64,000 bases of DNA from Methylophilus sp. Leaf416 (GTDB lineage: Bacteria; Pseudomonadota; Gammaproteobacteria; Burkholderiales; Methylophilaceae): assembly GCF_001424665.1 (NCBI RefSeq), contig NZ_LMQS01000002.1, positions 372,001-436,000 on the forward strand. Reading direction: 5' to 3'. The notes under the pieces are model-generated. The model saw only the letters and a program-made list of their open reading frames with translations, had not been told where the DNA came from and ran no database searches. Both the position numbers and the translations under genes were made by a program. Each line of letters begins with the position of its first letter. Position 1 is the first letter of the stretch. Of the stretch, positions 50,574-60,056 are shown one piece after another.

Positions 50574-50726
50574 TCACTTCCCAATGGCGAGGCAAGCCTT
50601 TCCATCGATGTGACTTTTGATTCAGGAAAGATATTGCATTTCAATGAAGGATATATTGAAAATGGATATGCATTAGATCTGATCATTAAAAAGAATGAAA
50701 TCTCAAAAAACCACCATTTTTATTAA
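50574..50726 (+). pseudogene. Possible protein-gene remnant
   Basis: A 50-codon open stretch between a TAA and a TAA reads like a real protein end (NGEASLSIDVTFDSGK, HFNEGYIENGY, then a Lys/Ile-rich tail), but no start codon or ribosome site precedes it. I cannot name a family. It could equally be chance coding-like sequence. Confidence 0.3.
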
Positions 50727-50742
50727 TCTGAGCTAATACTTC

Positions 50743-51279
50743 ATGGATGACCGTTTAAATTTACTCATCGCAGAACTTGGTATTTCGACAGAAGCATTAA
50801 TTGCCAGAGGCATGCAACAGTATGTTGAATCTGAACAGCTGGTGCTTGCCGAAATTGAAACCAGTGGTAGAGAACATTACCTGACTCCCGAAGCCGCAGA
50901 TGCCTGGAAGAGGATGAAAGCGGCAGCGCTCGGTGAAGGTATTTCTATATATATCGTTTCTGCTTTCCGAAGCATAGACCGGCAAATCGAAATCATCCGC
51001 GGTAAATTAGTCAACGGCCAACCGATTAATAAAATCCTCGAGATCAACGCGCCTCCCGGATTCAGCGAGCATCATACCGGCAGAGCCATTGATGTGGCTA
51101 CTTACGGCGGCCCCATTTTAGAAGTGGAATTCGAACAGACCACAGCCTTTTACTGGCTGCAAAGCCGCGCTAATGACTTTAGTTTTTACTTGTCGTATCC
51201 AGCGGGAAATGCATTAGGTTATCAGTACGAGCCTTGGCATTGGTGCTACCAGCCTGCGAATGCTAGCGAATTGGGTTAG
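50743..51279 (+). CDS. VanY-type D-alanyl-D-alanine carboxypeptidase
   Basis: 178-aa M15B/VanY-fold peptidase: ISIYIVSAFRSIDRQIEII, zinc-binding FSEHHTGRAIDVA (H-x-x-G-x-A-x-D), and YEPWHW (final zinc His). It trims the terminal D-Ala from peptidoglycan stem peptides. No signal peptide is obvious, and no ribosome site is clear before ATG 50743. Confidence 0.82.
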   Translation: MDDRLNLLIAELGISTEALIARGMQQYVESEQLVLAEIETSGREHYLTPEAADAWKRMKAAALGEGISIYIVSAFRSIDRQIEIIRGKLVNGQPINKILEINAPPGFSEHHTGRAIDVATYGGPILEVEFEQTTAFYWLQSRANDFSFYLSYPAGNALGYQYEPWHWCYQPANASELG

Positions 51280-51342
51280 CAGAGCGTTAAGTTAGCCAGA
51301 TTAACCTCTTCAGCTTTTGAAGATAGCGTTTAGTAACCACTC

Positions 51343-53502
51343 TCAATTCTGTAGAGCAGCTAATTTCAGGGTGAATACTACTTCCGCACTCTCATCATCA
51401 TAGCTGTAGATAATTTCACCATTGTGAGCCTTCATGATTTCATTCGAAATATACAGGCCCAAGCCCATGCCGGTTTTGTTACGATCATTTTGCTTGGATA
51501 AGCGTTTGAAAGGGTCAAACAATATCTTCGTTAATTCAGGATCTATCGCGGCACCTTTGTTTCGTATAGCGAGTGTGATCACGCCTGTGTTATTTTGCAG
51601 GATGACCTTGATTGGCGTGCCGATCTCACCATGATGCCGGGCATTACTGATTAAATTGGCAATCACCTGGCTAATCCGGTCAGGATCGACTACCGTGACT
51701 ATTTCGCAAAGCTCAGAAATAATTTCAGAGCTCGGATAACCGACCCGGTTTTCTTCAATAATCTCGTTCAACAAAGAGGTCAGGTCTGTTTCGACCGGGC
51801 TGACTTTTAACCCCATGCCTCCGTGCAGTTTTGCCATATCCATCACATCAGTAATCAAGCGGCTCATTCTCCCTGTAGAGCTTTTGATGCGGGCCCGCAT
51901 TTTTGAAGAGCCTTCCACGCGTTCCAGGAATTGATTCGCCATACTGATAGAGTTTAGTGGATCCCTTAAATCGTGCCCCAGGATCGCCATCAACTGCGTG
52001 CGTAAACGGTTATTCTCGGCACTCTTAGTGTTGGTGACCTTCATCAAATCCAGCTGCAAGTCTTTAGTGACGGATATTTCTGTCTGTGTCCACGCTTCAC
52101 ACTGTCCTTTTACGGTTTCTTTCCACTCATCAAATGAGCCCCGGGGCGTTAACCTGATCCCCAAGGGTCCCACCTTATACTCTTTTTCAGGGAAACCAGA
52201 CCAGCTGATGGTGTGGACTTTTTCCAGTCGCAGATAAATGATCCAGCTTTGGTTACTTCTATCGATCGAGAAGCCTAACGCACCTGTGAGGCCGTTACCT
52301 ACAGTGGTAAAAAAAGGAGGTGCTTCCTGGACAGAGCTAAACTGAAAGTAATCTTCTGGTAGACCATCTAACCAGTGAATCAGCTCATTGGCTAATTCAG
52401 GGCTGACTTCGAGCGTATTCACGCGGCCATTAAAAGTAATCAATACGGCATCGGCCTGAATGATTTTTTTAAACGAAGCAGCGCTATCCAGCAAGTCCTT
52501 AACGTAATCTTCTGAATTGACCAGTTTCAGGGAAAGCTGTGCGCGCTCAACCGAAGCTAACACACTCTGATCGGCCGCCGCCTTGGTTTCCAGCTGGTTA
52601 ACCGTACTGCCAAGTATCTGGCAAAGTACATCGCCAGCCATGCGCAATGAGTAAGGCACCTGTTTTTTGGACATATGATGACATGCAATCAGCCCCCACA
52701 GCCTGCCATTCACGACGATTGAAATACTCATGGATGCACCGACACCCATATTCTGTAAATACTCAATGTGGATAGGTGACACACTGCGCAGTATGCAGTG
52801 ACTCATGTCTAACAGCGGCTGATTGCCCAAGCTGAGAATGGGTATCGGTGTGCTGGCCACATCCGAGATCAGGCGCAGCGTATTTTCAATATATAGACGT
52901 CTCGCCTGGGGAGGGATATCGCTGGCCGGATAATGGCGATTCACAAGAGGTTCAAGATCATCACGTTTTGATTCAGCGACAATGTGTCCGCTATCATCCT
53001 GATGGAAAATGTAGGACATGACCCTGTCAAACCCGGTGAGAAGCCTGACTTCATTTGCTGCTGCCTGCATGACTGAAGCAATCGATTTTTGCTGGCGGAT
53101 AACGTTAAGTGCCTTCTGCACTTTCACCGAAAAAGAAATGGTGTCGTCATCAGCCAGGCTTCTGATTTCAAACTCGGCAATCACGATATCGGCATATGTA
53201 TGCATTACCAGATCATAAACTCTATGGTCTATCGCATTCAGCTCATGGGTGATCAGTATCGCCTGGCCATTTCTCGCATCTTCCAGATATTGCAGAATAT
53301 AATCAGCTGCGCCCGGTAACGTTTCAAGATGCAGATTATTTAGCGAACTTGACGGAATGCTTCCCAGAAAGCCGGCCGCATTTTCGCTGAAATAAAGCAA
53401 GTCGCCACTAAGCGCAAAACCCAATAAAGCGCCGTTCGGCTGGATAGCACCAGGCGTATGGATGGGTTCTTGATCGCAATTATCCAGCGTTAATTGAGTC
53501 AT
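51343..53502 (-). CDS. bphP: Bacteriophytochrome histidine kinase
   Basis: 719-aa red/far-red photoreceptor kinase. PAS domain with the biliverdin-attaching cysteine (NCDQEPIHTPGAIQPNG, Cys9), GAF domain with the chromophore-pocket motif HYPASDIPPQARRLY, PHY domain (about 330-500), then HisKA (ILGHDLRDPLNSISM) and HATPase (VIANLISNARHHGE, GLGLYISNEIM). The usual IQPHG is IQPNG here. It is encoded with a heme oxygenase that makes biliverdin (4-bp overlap). No response regulator lies nearby. Confidence 0.93.
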   Translation of the reverse strand: MTQLTLDNCDQEPIHTPGAIQPNGALLGFALSGDLLYFSENAAGFLGSIPSSSLNNLHLETLPGAADYILQYLEDARNGQAILITHELNAIDHRVYDLVMHTYADIVIAEFEIRSLADDDTISFSVKVQKALNVIRQQKSIASVMQAAANEVRLLTGFDRVMSYIFHQDDSGHIVAESKRDDLEPLVNRHYPASDIPPQARRLYIENTLRLISDVASTPIPILSLGNQPLLDMSHCILRSVSPIHIEYLQNMGVGASMSISIVVNGRLWGLIACHHMSKKQVPYSLRMAGDVLCQILGSTVNQLETKAAADQSVLASVERAQLSLKLVNSEDYVKDLLDSAASFKKIIQADAVLITFNGRVNTLEVSPELANELIHWLDGLPEDYFQFSSVQEAPPFFTTVGNGLTGALGFSIDRSNQSWIIYLRLEKVHTISWSGFPEKEYKVGPLGIRLTPRGSFDEWKETVKGQCEAWTQTEISVTKDLQLDLMKVTNTKSAENNRLRTQLMAILGHDLRDPLNSISMANQFLERVEGSSKMRARIKSSTGRMSRLITDVMDMAKLHGGMGLKVSPVETDLTSLLNEIIEENRVGYPSSEIISELCEIVTVVDPDRISQVIANLISNARHHGEIGTPIKVILQNNTGVITLAIRNKGAAIDPELTKILFDPFKRLSKQNDRNKTGMGLGLYISNEIMKAHNGEIIYSYDDESAEVVFTLKLAALQN

Positions 53503-54089
53503 TGTTCTTGAGACATCTCATGCAATTTGATATAGCGCTGGAAAGCCCATACTGAGCCTTGCTGAGCGCTCACCAAGTCGTCTTCAGTCCAGTCATGCGC
53601 CTCGAGCTTTTCAATAAATTCTTTCCAGCGGTGCTTGCCATTGTTTTTTGAATCCTGCATAAATTCAATAGGCGCAGCAGGAAACATTTTTGCAGCTTTG
53701 TTATAAAGCATCGCGGAACCCAAAGCGGAACCTTTAACAACGTATTCGATCCCCATACAGTAGGCAGCATTCAGCTTGATAGAACTTTCGTTGCTAGGCG
53801 CCGGAGAAGTTACTTTGACATTCAGTGCCTGTAAATCACGTTCAAGCAGCTTGAGTAACGCCGTATTGATCTCGCTAAACTCACTCGATGAAAAACTGCT
53901 GCGATCAACAAACGCGGCAATTTCAGAAAGCCAGTTTTTGAAACCAAGCAAGTGCTGAGAATAATCTTCAATGGATGGGTATGCAGAGGCTAATGGCAGG
54001 CTATTATCTAATTTTGCATGTAATTCTGCTGTGGCTTTCCGTAGCAGGGGTAGCACTGTATCTGAGGCCGTTGTTATCATAGCTATCAT
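53499..54089 (-). CDS. bphO: Biliverdin-forming heme oxygenase (BphO-like)
   Basis: 196-aa heme oxygenase: proximal His in LRKATAELHAKLD, helices as in BphO, and AYCMGIEYVVKGSALGSAMLY with the Gly-rich distal helix. It provides biliverdin for the bacteriophytochrome encoded downstream (ATGA overlap). The open frame begins at 54137, but the family N-terminus starts near MIAMITTASDTVLPLL, so ATG 54089 (or 54080) is preferred. Confidence 0.9.
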   Translation of the reverse strand: MIAMITTASDTVLPLLRKATAELHAKLDNSLPLASAYPSIEDYSQHLLGFKNWLSEIAAFVDRSSFSSSEFSEINTALLKLLERDLQALNVKVTSPAPSNESSIKLNAAYCMGIEYVVKGSALGSAMLYNKAAKMFPAAPIEFMQDSKNNGKHRWKEFIEKLEAHDWTEDDLVSAQQGSVWAFQRYIKLHEMSQEQ

Positions 54090-54252
54090 GTAATCATAGG
54101 ATGCTTTACTATTGCAATAATTATTACCACATAGCAAAAAATTGCATTAAATTTGAAACAAGATTGTTACACATTTGGTGCCTTGATGCGCCTATAAATT
54201 AGCAAGAAATAAAAACTTTAAACAAGCAGCCACTGGCAAAAAAGGCACATCA

Positions 54253-56253
54253 ATGTTGGTTAGTCATTATCAAACACCACTCGTCATCGCCTCTATCCTT
54301 GTTGCCATTTTCGCTTCTTACTTCGCCATCAGTCTGGCCGGGACCATCACAAAATCAGATGCCAAAGCTGCGCGCTGGTGGATAGCCGGTGGTGCATTAG
54401 CGATAGGTATCGGCATTTGGGCAATGCATTTCATTGGCATGCTGGCATTTCGCCTGCCTATCCCGCTAGGGTATGACTTCAGCATTACTGTCTTATCACT
54501 GGCACTTCCAATCGGCGTATCTGCTTTGGCCTTGTGGCAAGCCAGCCGGCCGGAGCTATCCGTTAAAAGCCTGGTTGTCAGCGCGCTTTTGATGGGGGCT
54601 GGCATTACTGCCATGCATTACACCGGTATGGCGGCCATGCGGATGCAACCCGGCATTGTTTATGACCCTTTATTGTTTGTTACATCAGCCTTTATCGCGG
54701 TGAGCGCTTCTGGTGCAGCCATGTGGATTGCATTCCGATTACGGCAAGGTACTAAAAATATTATGCTCACGCGATTTTGTGCAGCTGTGGTGATGGGCTC
54801 GGCCATTGTGGGTATGCACTACACTGGAATGGCCGCAGCAGAGTTTCCGCTGGGAAGTATCTGTATGGCGGCAACGGATGGCGTCAGCCAGGATAGTTTG
54901 GCACTCATCGTCATCATCGCTACCTTTGGCATCTTCACGATTGCGATGACAGCATCATTGTTCAATGCCAGGCTTGAATCACGATCCCAGATTTTAGCGC
55001 TGGTGCAATCAACCTCAGATGAGCGCCAGGATTTGTTGCAGCGTGAGCAAACAGCGCGTCATCTAGCAGATAATCTAGGCCTTCAAAATGAACAGTTGCT
55101 GAAAAGCTCAGAAGAGCGCAAACGTCTTTACGAGACTATCCTCAATACCATCCCAGATTTTGTTTATATTTTTGAATTTGGCGAGGTGCATCATCATTTT
55201 GCCTATGCCAATGAAGAGCTCTTGAAACTATTTGGCCGTACCTATGAAGAAACCGTCGGCAAGACCTTCCTGGAACTTGGCTATGAACCCTGGCATGCTG
55301 AAATGCATGATAAGGAAATCGATACTGTACGCACTACTAAAAAGCCATTGCGTGGTGAAGTCTTTTTTGATGGCGCCTTTGGCCGGCGCATGTATGACTA
55401 CATTTTTGTGCCGGTATTTGATGAGCAAGGCGAGGTCAAGTGTGTGGCAGGTACGACCCGTGATGTAACTGACCGCTACAATGTGAGGGAAGCACTTAAA
55501 GAGAACGAAATCGTGTTAAGGCAGAGCGAGAAGGCCCTGCGCGAAGCAGATATGCGCAAGGATGATTTTCTTGCCATGCTGGCGCATGAGTTGAGAAATC
55601 CTTTGGCACCGATCAGCGCCGCTGCCCACATCATGTCTTTAAGCAACTTTGATGAAGCAAGAGTCAGGAATTCCACCGAGATCATTCAACGCCAGGTAAA
55701 ACATATGGTAGGGCTGGTCGATGATTTACTAGATGTATCCAGAGTGAACAGAGGCCTGGTCATCATTGAAAATTCACCTCAAGACATGCTGGCCGTGATT
55801 TCGGATTCAGTTGAACAAGTGAAGCCTTTAATCGACTCAAAACAGCAAACGCTTTCCCTTCAGATCGAATCAAGACCCGTCAGTGTGTTAGGCGATTTCA
55901 AACGCTTAGTCCAGGTGGTATCCAACCTGCTCAATAACGCTGCGAAATATACACCCGCGCAAGGCAATATCAGTTTGAGCCTGGAAACCGCCGACGACCA
56001 AGTCACTATCACGATCACAGATGATGGTATTGGTATTATCCCCGAGGACCAGAAACTGATTTTTGACTTGTTTGCCCAGGCAAAACGTAGCTCCGATCGA
56101 TCACAAGGCGGATTAGGGCTGGGCTTGGCATTGGTTAAAACCCTGGTTCAGCTTCACGACGGCACGGTCAGCTGCCACAGTGAAGGTTTGGGATCAGGTA
56201 GCCAATTCACTATCAGGCTTCCTTTACACGCAAAAGAAAGTGCTGCAGCTTAA
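54253..56253 (+). CDS. MHYT-PAS-histidine kinase
   Basis: 666-aa membrane sensor kinase. The N-terminal membrane part (about 1-240, seven hydrophobic segments) holds three MHYT motifs (MHFIGMLAF, MHYTGMAAM, MHYTGMAAA), proposed to bind copper and sense O2, CO or NO. A coiled coil (about 250-290), a PAS domain (about 290-405), HisKA (LAMLAHELRNPLAPISAAAHIM) and HATPase (about 540-655: DDGIGIIPED, LGLGLALVKTLV) follow. No response regulator is adjacent. Divergent from bphO, so light and gas sensing may be co-regulated (inference). Confidence 0.9.
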   Translation: MLVSHYQTPLVIASILVAIFASYFAISLAGTITKSDAKAARWWIAGGALAIGIGIWAMHFIGMLAFRLPIPLGYDFSITVLSLALPIGVSALALWQASRPELSVKSLVVSALLMGAGITAMHYTGMAAMRMQPGIVYDPLLFVTSAFIAVSASGAAMWIAFRLRQGTKNIMLTRFCAAVVMGSAIVGMHYTGMAAAEFPLGSICMAATDGVSQDSLALIVIIATFGIFTIAMTASLFNARLESRSQILALVQSTSDERQDLLQREQTARHLADNLGLQNEQLLKSSEERKRLYETILNTIPDFVYIFEFGEVHHHFAYANEELLKLFGRTYEETVGKTFLELGYEPWHAEMHDKEIDTVRTTKKPLRGEVFFDGAFGRRMYDYIFVPVFDEQGEVKCVAGTTRDVTDRYNVREALKENEIVLRQSEKALREADMRKDDFLAMLAHELRNPLAPISAAAHIMSLSNFDEARVRNSTEIIQRQVKHMVGLVDDLLDVSRVNRGLVIIENSPQDMLAVISDSVEQVKPLIDSKQQTLSLQIESRPVSVLGDFKRLVQVVSNLLNNAAKYTPAQGNISLSLETADDQVTITITDDGIGIIPEDQKLIFDLFAQAKRSSDRSQGGLGLGLALVKTLVQLHDGTVSCHSEGLGSGSQFTIRLPLHAKESAAA

Positions 56254-56313
56254 AGCAATTAAAGGACTCCAAAGGCGGTTTCTGGTTTATTAACATTCGC
56301 TTAGGAAGCTAGC

Positions 56314-57572
56314 GTGAGTACACAAAAAAAATAAGCCGTCGCAATACCCTTTCTCTGGATGCCCTAAATTTTTTCCTGGCGGATGTCCGCGATGGATTAG
56401 GCCCTTACCTGGCCATCTATTTACTGGCAGTACACCACTGGGAACCAGCCAGCATTGGCTTTGTAATGACGCTTGCCGGTGTGACGGCGCTAGTCACGCA
56501 AATACCCGCTGGCGCCCTGCTTGATAAAACACATAGCAAACGTGCAGTCATCGTCATTGCCGCCTTACTGGTGACTATCAGCAGCGTCATTCTTCCGTTC
56601 ATAAGCACATTCAGTTTGGTGGCGCTCACACAAGCGATTAGTGCACTCTCTGCATCTGTATTCGCACCGGCCATCGCTGCTATCTCGCTAGGGATCACTG
56701 GCCCACGTGCATTCACACAAAGAACCGGCCGCAATGAAACCTTTAACCATGCAGGTAATGCCGTTGCCGCCCTGCTGGCAGGTGTCTTCGCTTATTTCTT
56801 TGGTCCAGTCTTCGTCTTTTATTTAATGGGCGCCATGGCGATCGGTAGTGTAATTTCTGTCAGTTTTATCTCTGCAGATGAAATTGATCACAACCTGGCG
56901 AGAGGTTCAATTCCCAGTCCGTCATCAGATACAGAACATGCTTCAGGGTTGCGAGTGTTGCTCACTAACAAATCGCTAATCACTTTCGCCGTTTGTTGTG
57001 CATTGTTTCACCTGTCTAATGCGGCCATGCTGCCACTTGTCAGCCAGAAGCTGGCCCAGATTAACTTACAGATGGCGACGCCATTAACATCCGCCTGTAT
57101 CGTTGCCGCACAGCTGGTGATGGTGCCTATGGCGATGCTGGTGGGTGCTAAAGCGGATACATGGGGTCGCAAACCTTTATTGCTTGCCGGATTTCTGATA
57201 CTCCCGCTACGTGGCGTGCTTTACATCTTGTCTGACGACCCGTACTGGTTAGTGGGGGTGCAGTTGCTGGATGGCATAGGCGCCGGCATCTTTGGTGCGC
57301 TGTTCCCTATCATTGTGAAAGACCTCACCCAAGGGACCGGAAGATTTAATGTCAGCCTGGGTGCACTCTCCACTGTATTTGGATTGGGCGCGGCGCTCAG
57401 CCCCGGCGTGGCGGGTCTAGTACTACAGGAGGCAGGCTATAACGCAGCCTTCCTCACCCTTGCGGCAATTGCCACGACGGCATTTGCTTTGCTATTGCTG
57501 GCCATGCCCGAGACCAAGGATTTTTCTGAAGAAGATACGTTCGCGGAAGACAATAACTTTAGGTCAAATTAA
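56314..57572 (+). pseudogene. MFS transporter, frameshifted at a poly-A tract
   Basis: An MFS permease whose first helix is out of frame with its start. GTG at 56314 with ribosome site AGGA codes VSTQKK, then runs to TAA at 56332. The continuing frame from an 8-A tract (56324-56331) codes ISRRNTLSLDALNFFLADVRDGLGPYLAIYLLA, a normal MFS TM1, and runs open to 57572. One extra A would restore a 419-codon protein. Either this is a natural frameshift, slippage at A8, or a sequencing error. Without it, translation could start only at 56466, losing TM1. The rest (about 12-TM MFS, VTQIPAGALLDKTHSKRAV) is intact. Confidence 0.65.
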
Positions 57573-57899
57573 TATCTGCAACTAAACGATTTCTACATTG
57601 TGCTGACAGTCAGTAGTACCAATTTGCAGGAAGCATTGCTATGTTCCTGGTGAAGCGCTTGCAAAAGCTATCTAACTTTAAAACGATAGACCAACATTTC
57701 GATATTCGAGAATAAAGCTCACATCGTCCTATAAAACCTCTGATTAACTCCCTTGCTTTACCCAAAAAAAATTTATAGAATGGATAGACAGACCTGTCTG
57801 AACATTTAATGAGCAATTTCATATAGGTGCTGTTATCAGGTTTGAACTAGCCGATTTTGGTGATGGGTTTTATAACTAAAGATATCAAGGGGAAATAAA
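57573..57899. other. Intergenic region
   Basis: About 330 bp with no supported gene. It contains the promoter side of the small membrane gene at 57900, including AAGGGGAAATAAA as its ribosome site. Confidence 0.35.
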
Positions 57900-58310
57900 A
57901 TGAATGAAGATAAACATGCCGGTAATGTGATTTTATTAAGAACAGCCTGTATTACATTACTAACCGGGTTGGTGCTTGCATGGTGCCTGGTCATGACCAG
58001 AGGCATGAAAATTCCTTACATGCTGAATATATTCACCAGCACAGAAAACCTTCTCTCTGGCCACCTGGACTATTTAATGATGACCATGTTGTTATTAGGT
58101 TTTTACGCATCAAAAATCAGGTTGCCCAAGTTTGTTATTTGGCCTATGGCACTAGGTTCAATAGGTAATCCAACGGCGTTTTTAATATTGGCCATAGACC
58201 CAAAAATTCATTCACTGCCATATATCTTGTTCCTCTATACAACACTCTCTTTAACTACTTTTGGGTTTGGGATGGCTGCAATTAAAGTCCTTAGATACTC
58301 CCTGAAATAA
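57900..58310 (+). CDS. 136-aa four-TM hypothetical protein
   Basis: Four hydrophobic segments (about 15-38, 55-75, 82-103, 108-130) and a polar N-terminus. A LLSGHLDYLMMTML segment with His and Asp lies before TM2. No family recognised. Ribosome site AAGGGG before ATG 57900. Upstream of the cytochrome b561 gene by 41 bp, so possibly co-transcribed. Confidence 0.62.
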   Translation: MNEDKHAGNVILLRTACITLLTGLVLAWCLVMTRGMKIPYMLNIFTSTENLLSGHLDYLMMTMLLLGFYASKIRLPKFVIWPMALGSIGNPTAFLILAIDPKIHSLPYILFLYTTLSLTTFGFGMAAIKVLRYSLK

Positions 58311-58351
58311 ACTATCTCTACAGTAGGGCAATAGAAGCGGGGGCTTAAGCG

Positions 58352-58882
58352 ATGGGCATTGATATTAAAAACTCGAATACACAATATGGTCTGATAGCCA
58401 GGATTTTGCATTGGACGAGTGTGGCGATGCTCTTAGCTATCATAGTAATCGCTAGTCAATTTTCGGATTTAGCTCCCGGCCCTGAAAAGCTGGAGCTCAC
58501 TTCCAGCCACTCATCTTTAGGCATTTTGTTGCTCTTTTTGATGATCACCAGATTGACATGGCGAAATCTGAATCCTAACCCTATTCATTCGTACAGCATC
58601 AAACCGTGGCAAAAGCTGGTGGCGATTTCCCTGCACAGATCAATCTACATCATCATCATTACGCAATGTCTTTTAGGGCTATTGATGTTGCTAACCAGCG
58701 GCGAAACATTTCATTTTTTTGATGTATTTACATTACCTCCCCTGCTTGAGCAAACATCTCCTCTTCACGAAACGGCATTAGGTTTTCACTATTTAATTTC
58801 GGTGATGATTTATCCCTTGTTTGCTATCCACATTACTGCAGCTATCTACCATCAAATTTTTGGATTGGTAGAAGAGAGTTAA
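58352..58882 (+). CDS. Cytochrome b561 family protein
   Basis: 176-aa diheme cytochrome b561 (YodB-type). Four TM helices, heme ligand candidates in RILHWTS, SSHSSLG, SLHRSIY and HITAAIYHQIF. It shuttles electrons across the cytoplasmic membrane, for example in oxidative-stress defence. Starts at ATG 58352 after GGGGGCTTAAGCG. Confidence 0.85.
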   Translation: MGIDIKNSNTQYGLIARILHWTSVAMLLAIIVIASQFSDLAPGPEKLELTSSHSSLGILLLFLMITRLTWRNLNPNPIHSYSIKPWQKLVAISLHRSIYIIIITQCLLGLLMLLTSGETFHFFDVFTLPPLLEQTSPLHETALGFHYLISVMIYPLFAIHITAAIYHQIFGLVEES

Positions 58883-59039
58883 TCAGCAAACAGAAATTCC
58901 AAGGCTCTCCAGGTAAGTAGTCTCCTACGTATAAATAAGAGTGTGTCGGATATGTTTGAAAATGGGTTCGTTATTAAATAACTACACGTTCTAAATTTAA
59001 ATATTTAGCCCCCATATTCAATTGTTTAAAGGATCTAAA

Positions 59040-59141
59040 ATGAAAAAATTATTATTTTTACTAGCTTTGTCAGCCATTGCCCGCAAAGTAATGGCTAAAG
59101 TTAAAAACGAGCCATCTGCTTCTCCTGATCTGAGATCATAA
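59040..59141 (+). CDS. 33-aa small protein
   Basis: ATG at 59040, TAA at 59139-59141: MKKLLFLLALSAIARKVMAK, then a polar tail ending SPDLRS. Either a signal-like hydrophobic start or a TM anchor. Ribosome site AAAGGA. A strong terminator follows 36 bp on, which supports a real gene. Confidence 0.5.
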   Translation: MKKLLFLLALSAIARKVMAKVKNEPSASPDLRS

Positions 59142-59177
59142 GAGTCTATGTAAACTGAAATATTCAGCCTAAAATAA

Positions 59178-59209
59178 AAAAAGAGACTTGTTTAAAGTCT
59201 CTTTTTTTT
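59178..59209 (+). terminator. Intrinsic terminator of the 33-aa gene
   Basis: AAAAGAGACTT / AAGTCTCTTTT with a GTTTA-type loop, ending in eight T residues. Confidence 0.88.
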
Positions 59210-59319
59210 GCCTTTTATTACCCTTTGAAAAACAACACTTACAACGGCATCAGCAAACCAGTCCAAGATCATTGGAATAGCTCACTGAAAATAAATTTTT
59301 GCCAAAAAGTAAAACATAA

Positions 59320-59351
59320 AAAAATGCCTCGCATTTCTGCAAGGCATTTTT
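59320..59351. terminator. Intrinsic terminator of the Pal-like paralog B
   Basis: AAAAATGCCT / AGGCATTTTT with a 12-nt loop. Lies 50 bp past the stop of the minus-strand gene, T runs on both strands. Confidence 0.75.
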
Positions 59352-59402
59352 ATAATTGAGTATCAACAGAATTTCTTAATTGATCATCAATTTAGAGAAA
59401 CT

Positions 59403-59912
59403 CTACTTAACACCATAGCTGATATCTACACGACGATCAATTTTGTGGCAGTGTTCATCAGGGCAATCGCGGCTTGCGAATTCATTCCCGTAACTTAATG
59501 TCTCCAGTTGCGCATTCTTTACCCCTTGAGCAGCAAATGCATTTTTCACAGCCACAGCCCGGCGCATCCCAAGATCTTTGTTGTACTCAGGCGTACCTCT
59601 TTCATCTGAATGACCTTGTAGTGAAATCTTGCTTTGTGGATGATTTAGCAGATACTTGGCATGTACTGCAATCAGGTTTTTATATTTGGGATTGAGGTTA
59701 TCGCTGTTGTAATCAAAATATACCTGGCGGTTTGAAAGATAAGCACCATATATTTTGTATGCCCTGCCATCATCTTTCTCGCCTACAGCATGCTCTGCAG
59801 CAGTTTCCTGTTTTGAGGTTGGATTAGCAGTATGTGATAAATCCGTTGGGGTGCTTTTACAAGCGGTTAAAACAAATGCAAGTGCAACGATTTTCCAAGT
59901 GTATGCTTTCAT
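59403..59912 (-). CDS. Pal-like OmpA-family lipoprotein (paralog B)
   Basis: 169-aa outer-membrane lipoprotein: lipobox FVLTAC, then an OmpA-like domain (VYFDYNSDNLNPKYKNLIAVHAKYL, LQGHSDERGTPEYN) with a terminal RDCPDEHCHKIDRRVDIS, paralogous to 26304-26855. The frame reads back to 59933 but ATG 59912 has the ribosome site AGGAG. A stress motif copy (60057-60087) lies about 145 bp upstream, so this paralog may be stress-induced. Confidence 0.88.
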   Translation of the reverse strand: MKAYTWKIVALAFVLTACKSTPTDLSHTANPTSKQETAAEHAVGEKDDGRAYKIYGAYLSNRQVYFDYNSDNLNPKYKNLIAVHAKYLLNHPQSKISLQGHSDERGTPEYNKDLGMRRAVAVKNAFAAQGVKNAQLETLSYGNEFASRDCPDEHCHKIDRRVDISYGVK

Positions 59913-60056
59913 GATTTCTCCTGTTTTCTGCAAACTTATGAACTAGCGATGTTTTTACATAGCCGTTAGTTTGTTAATAACCAGCGTAGTGCTCACTAGG
60001 ATAGAGGCTTTCTTCGTATCAACAGCATCAGACTAACCATTTATCAGATAAACATT

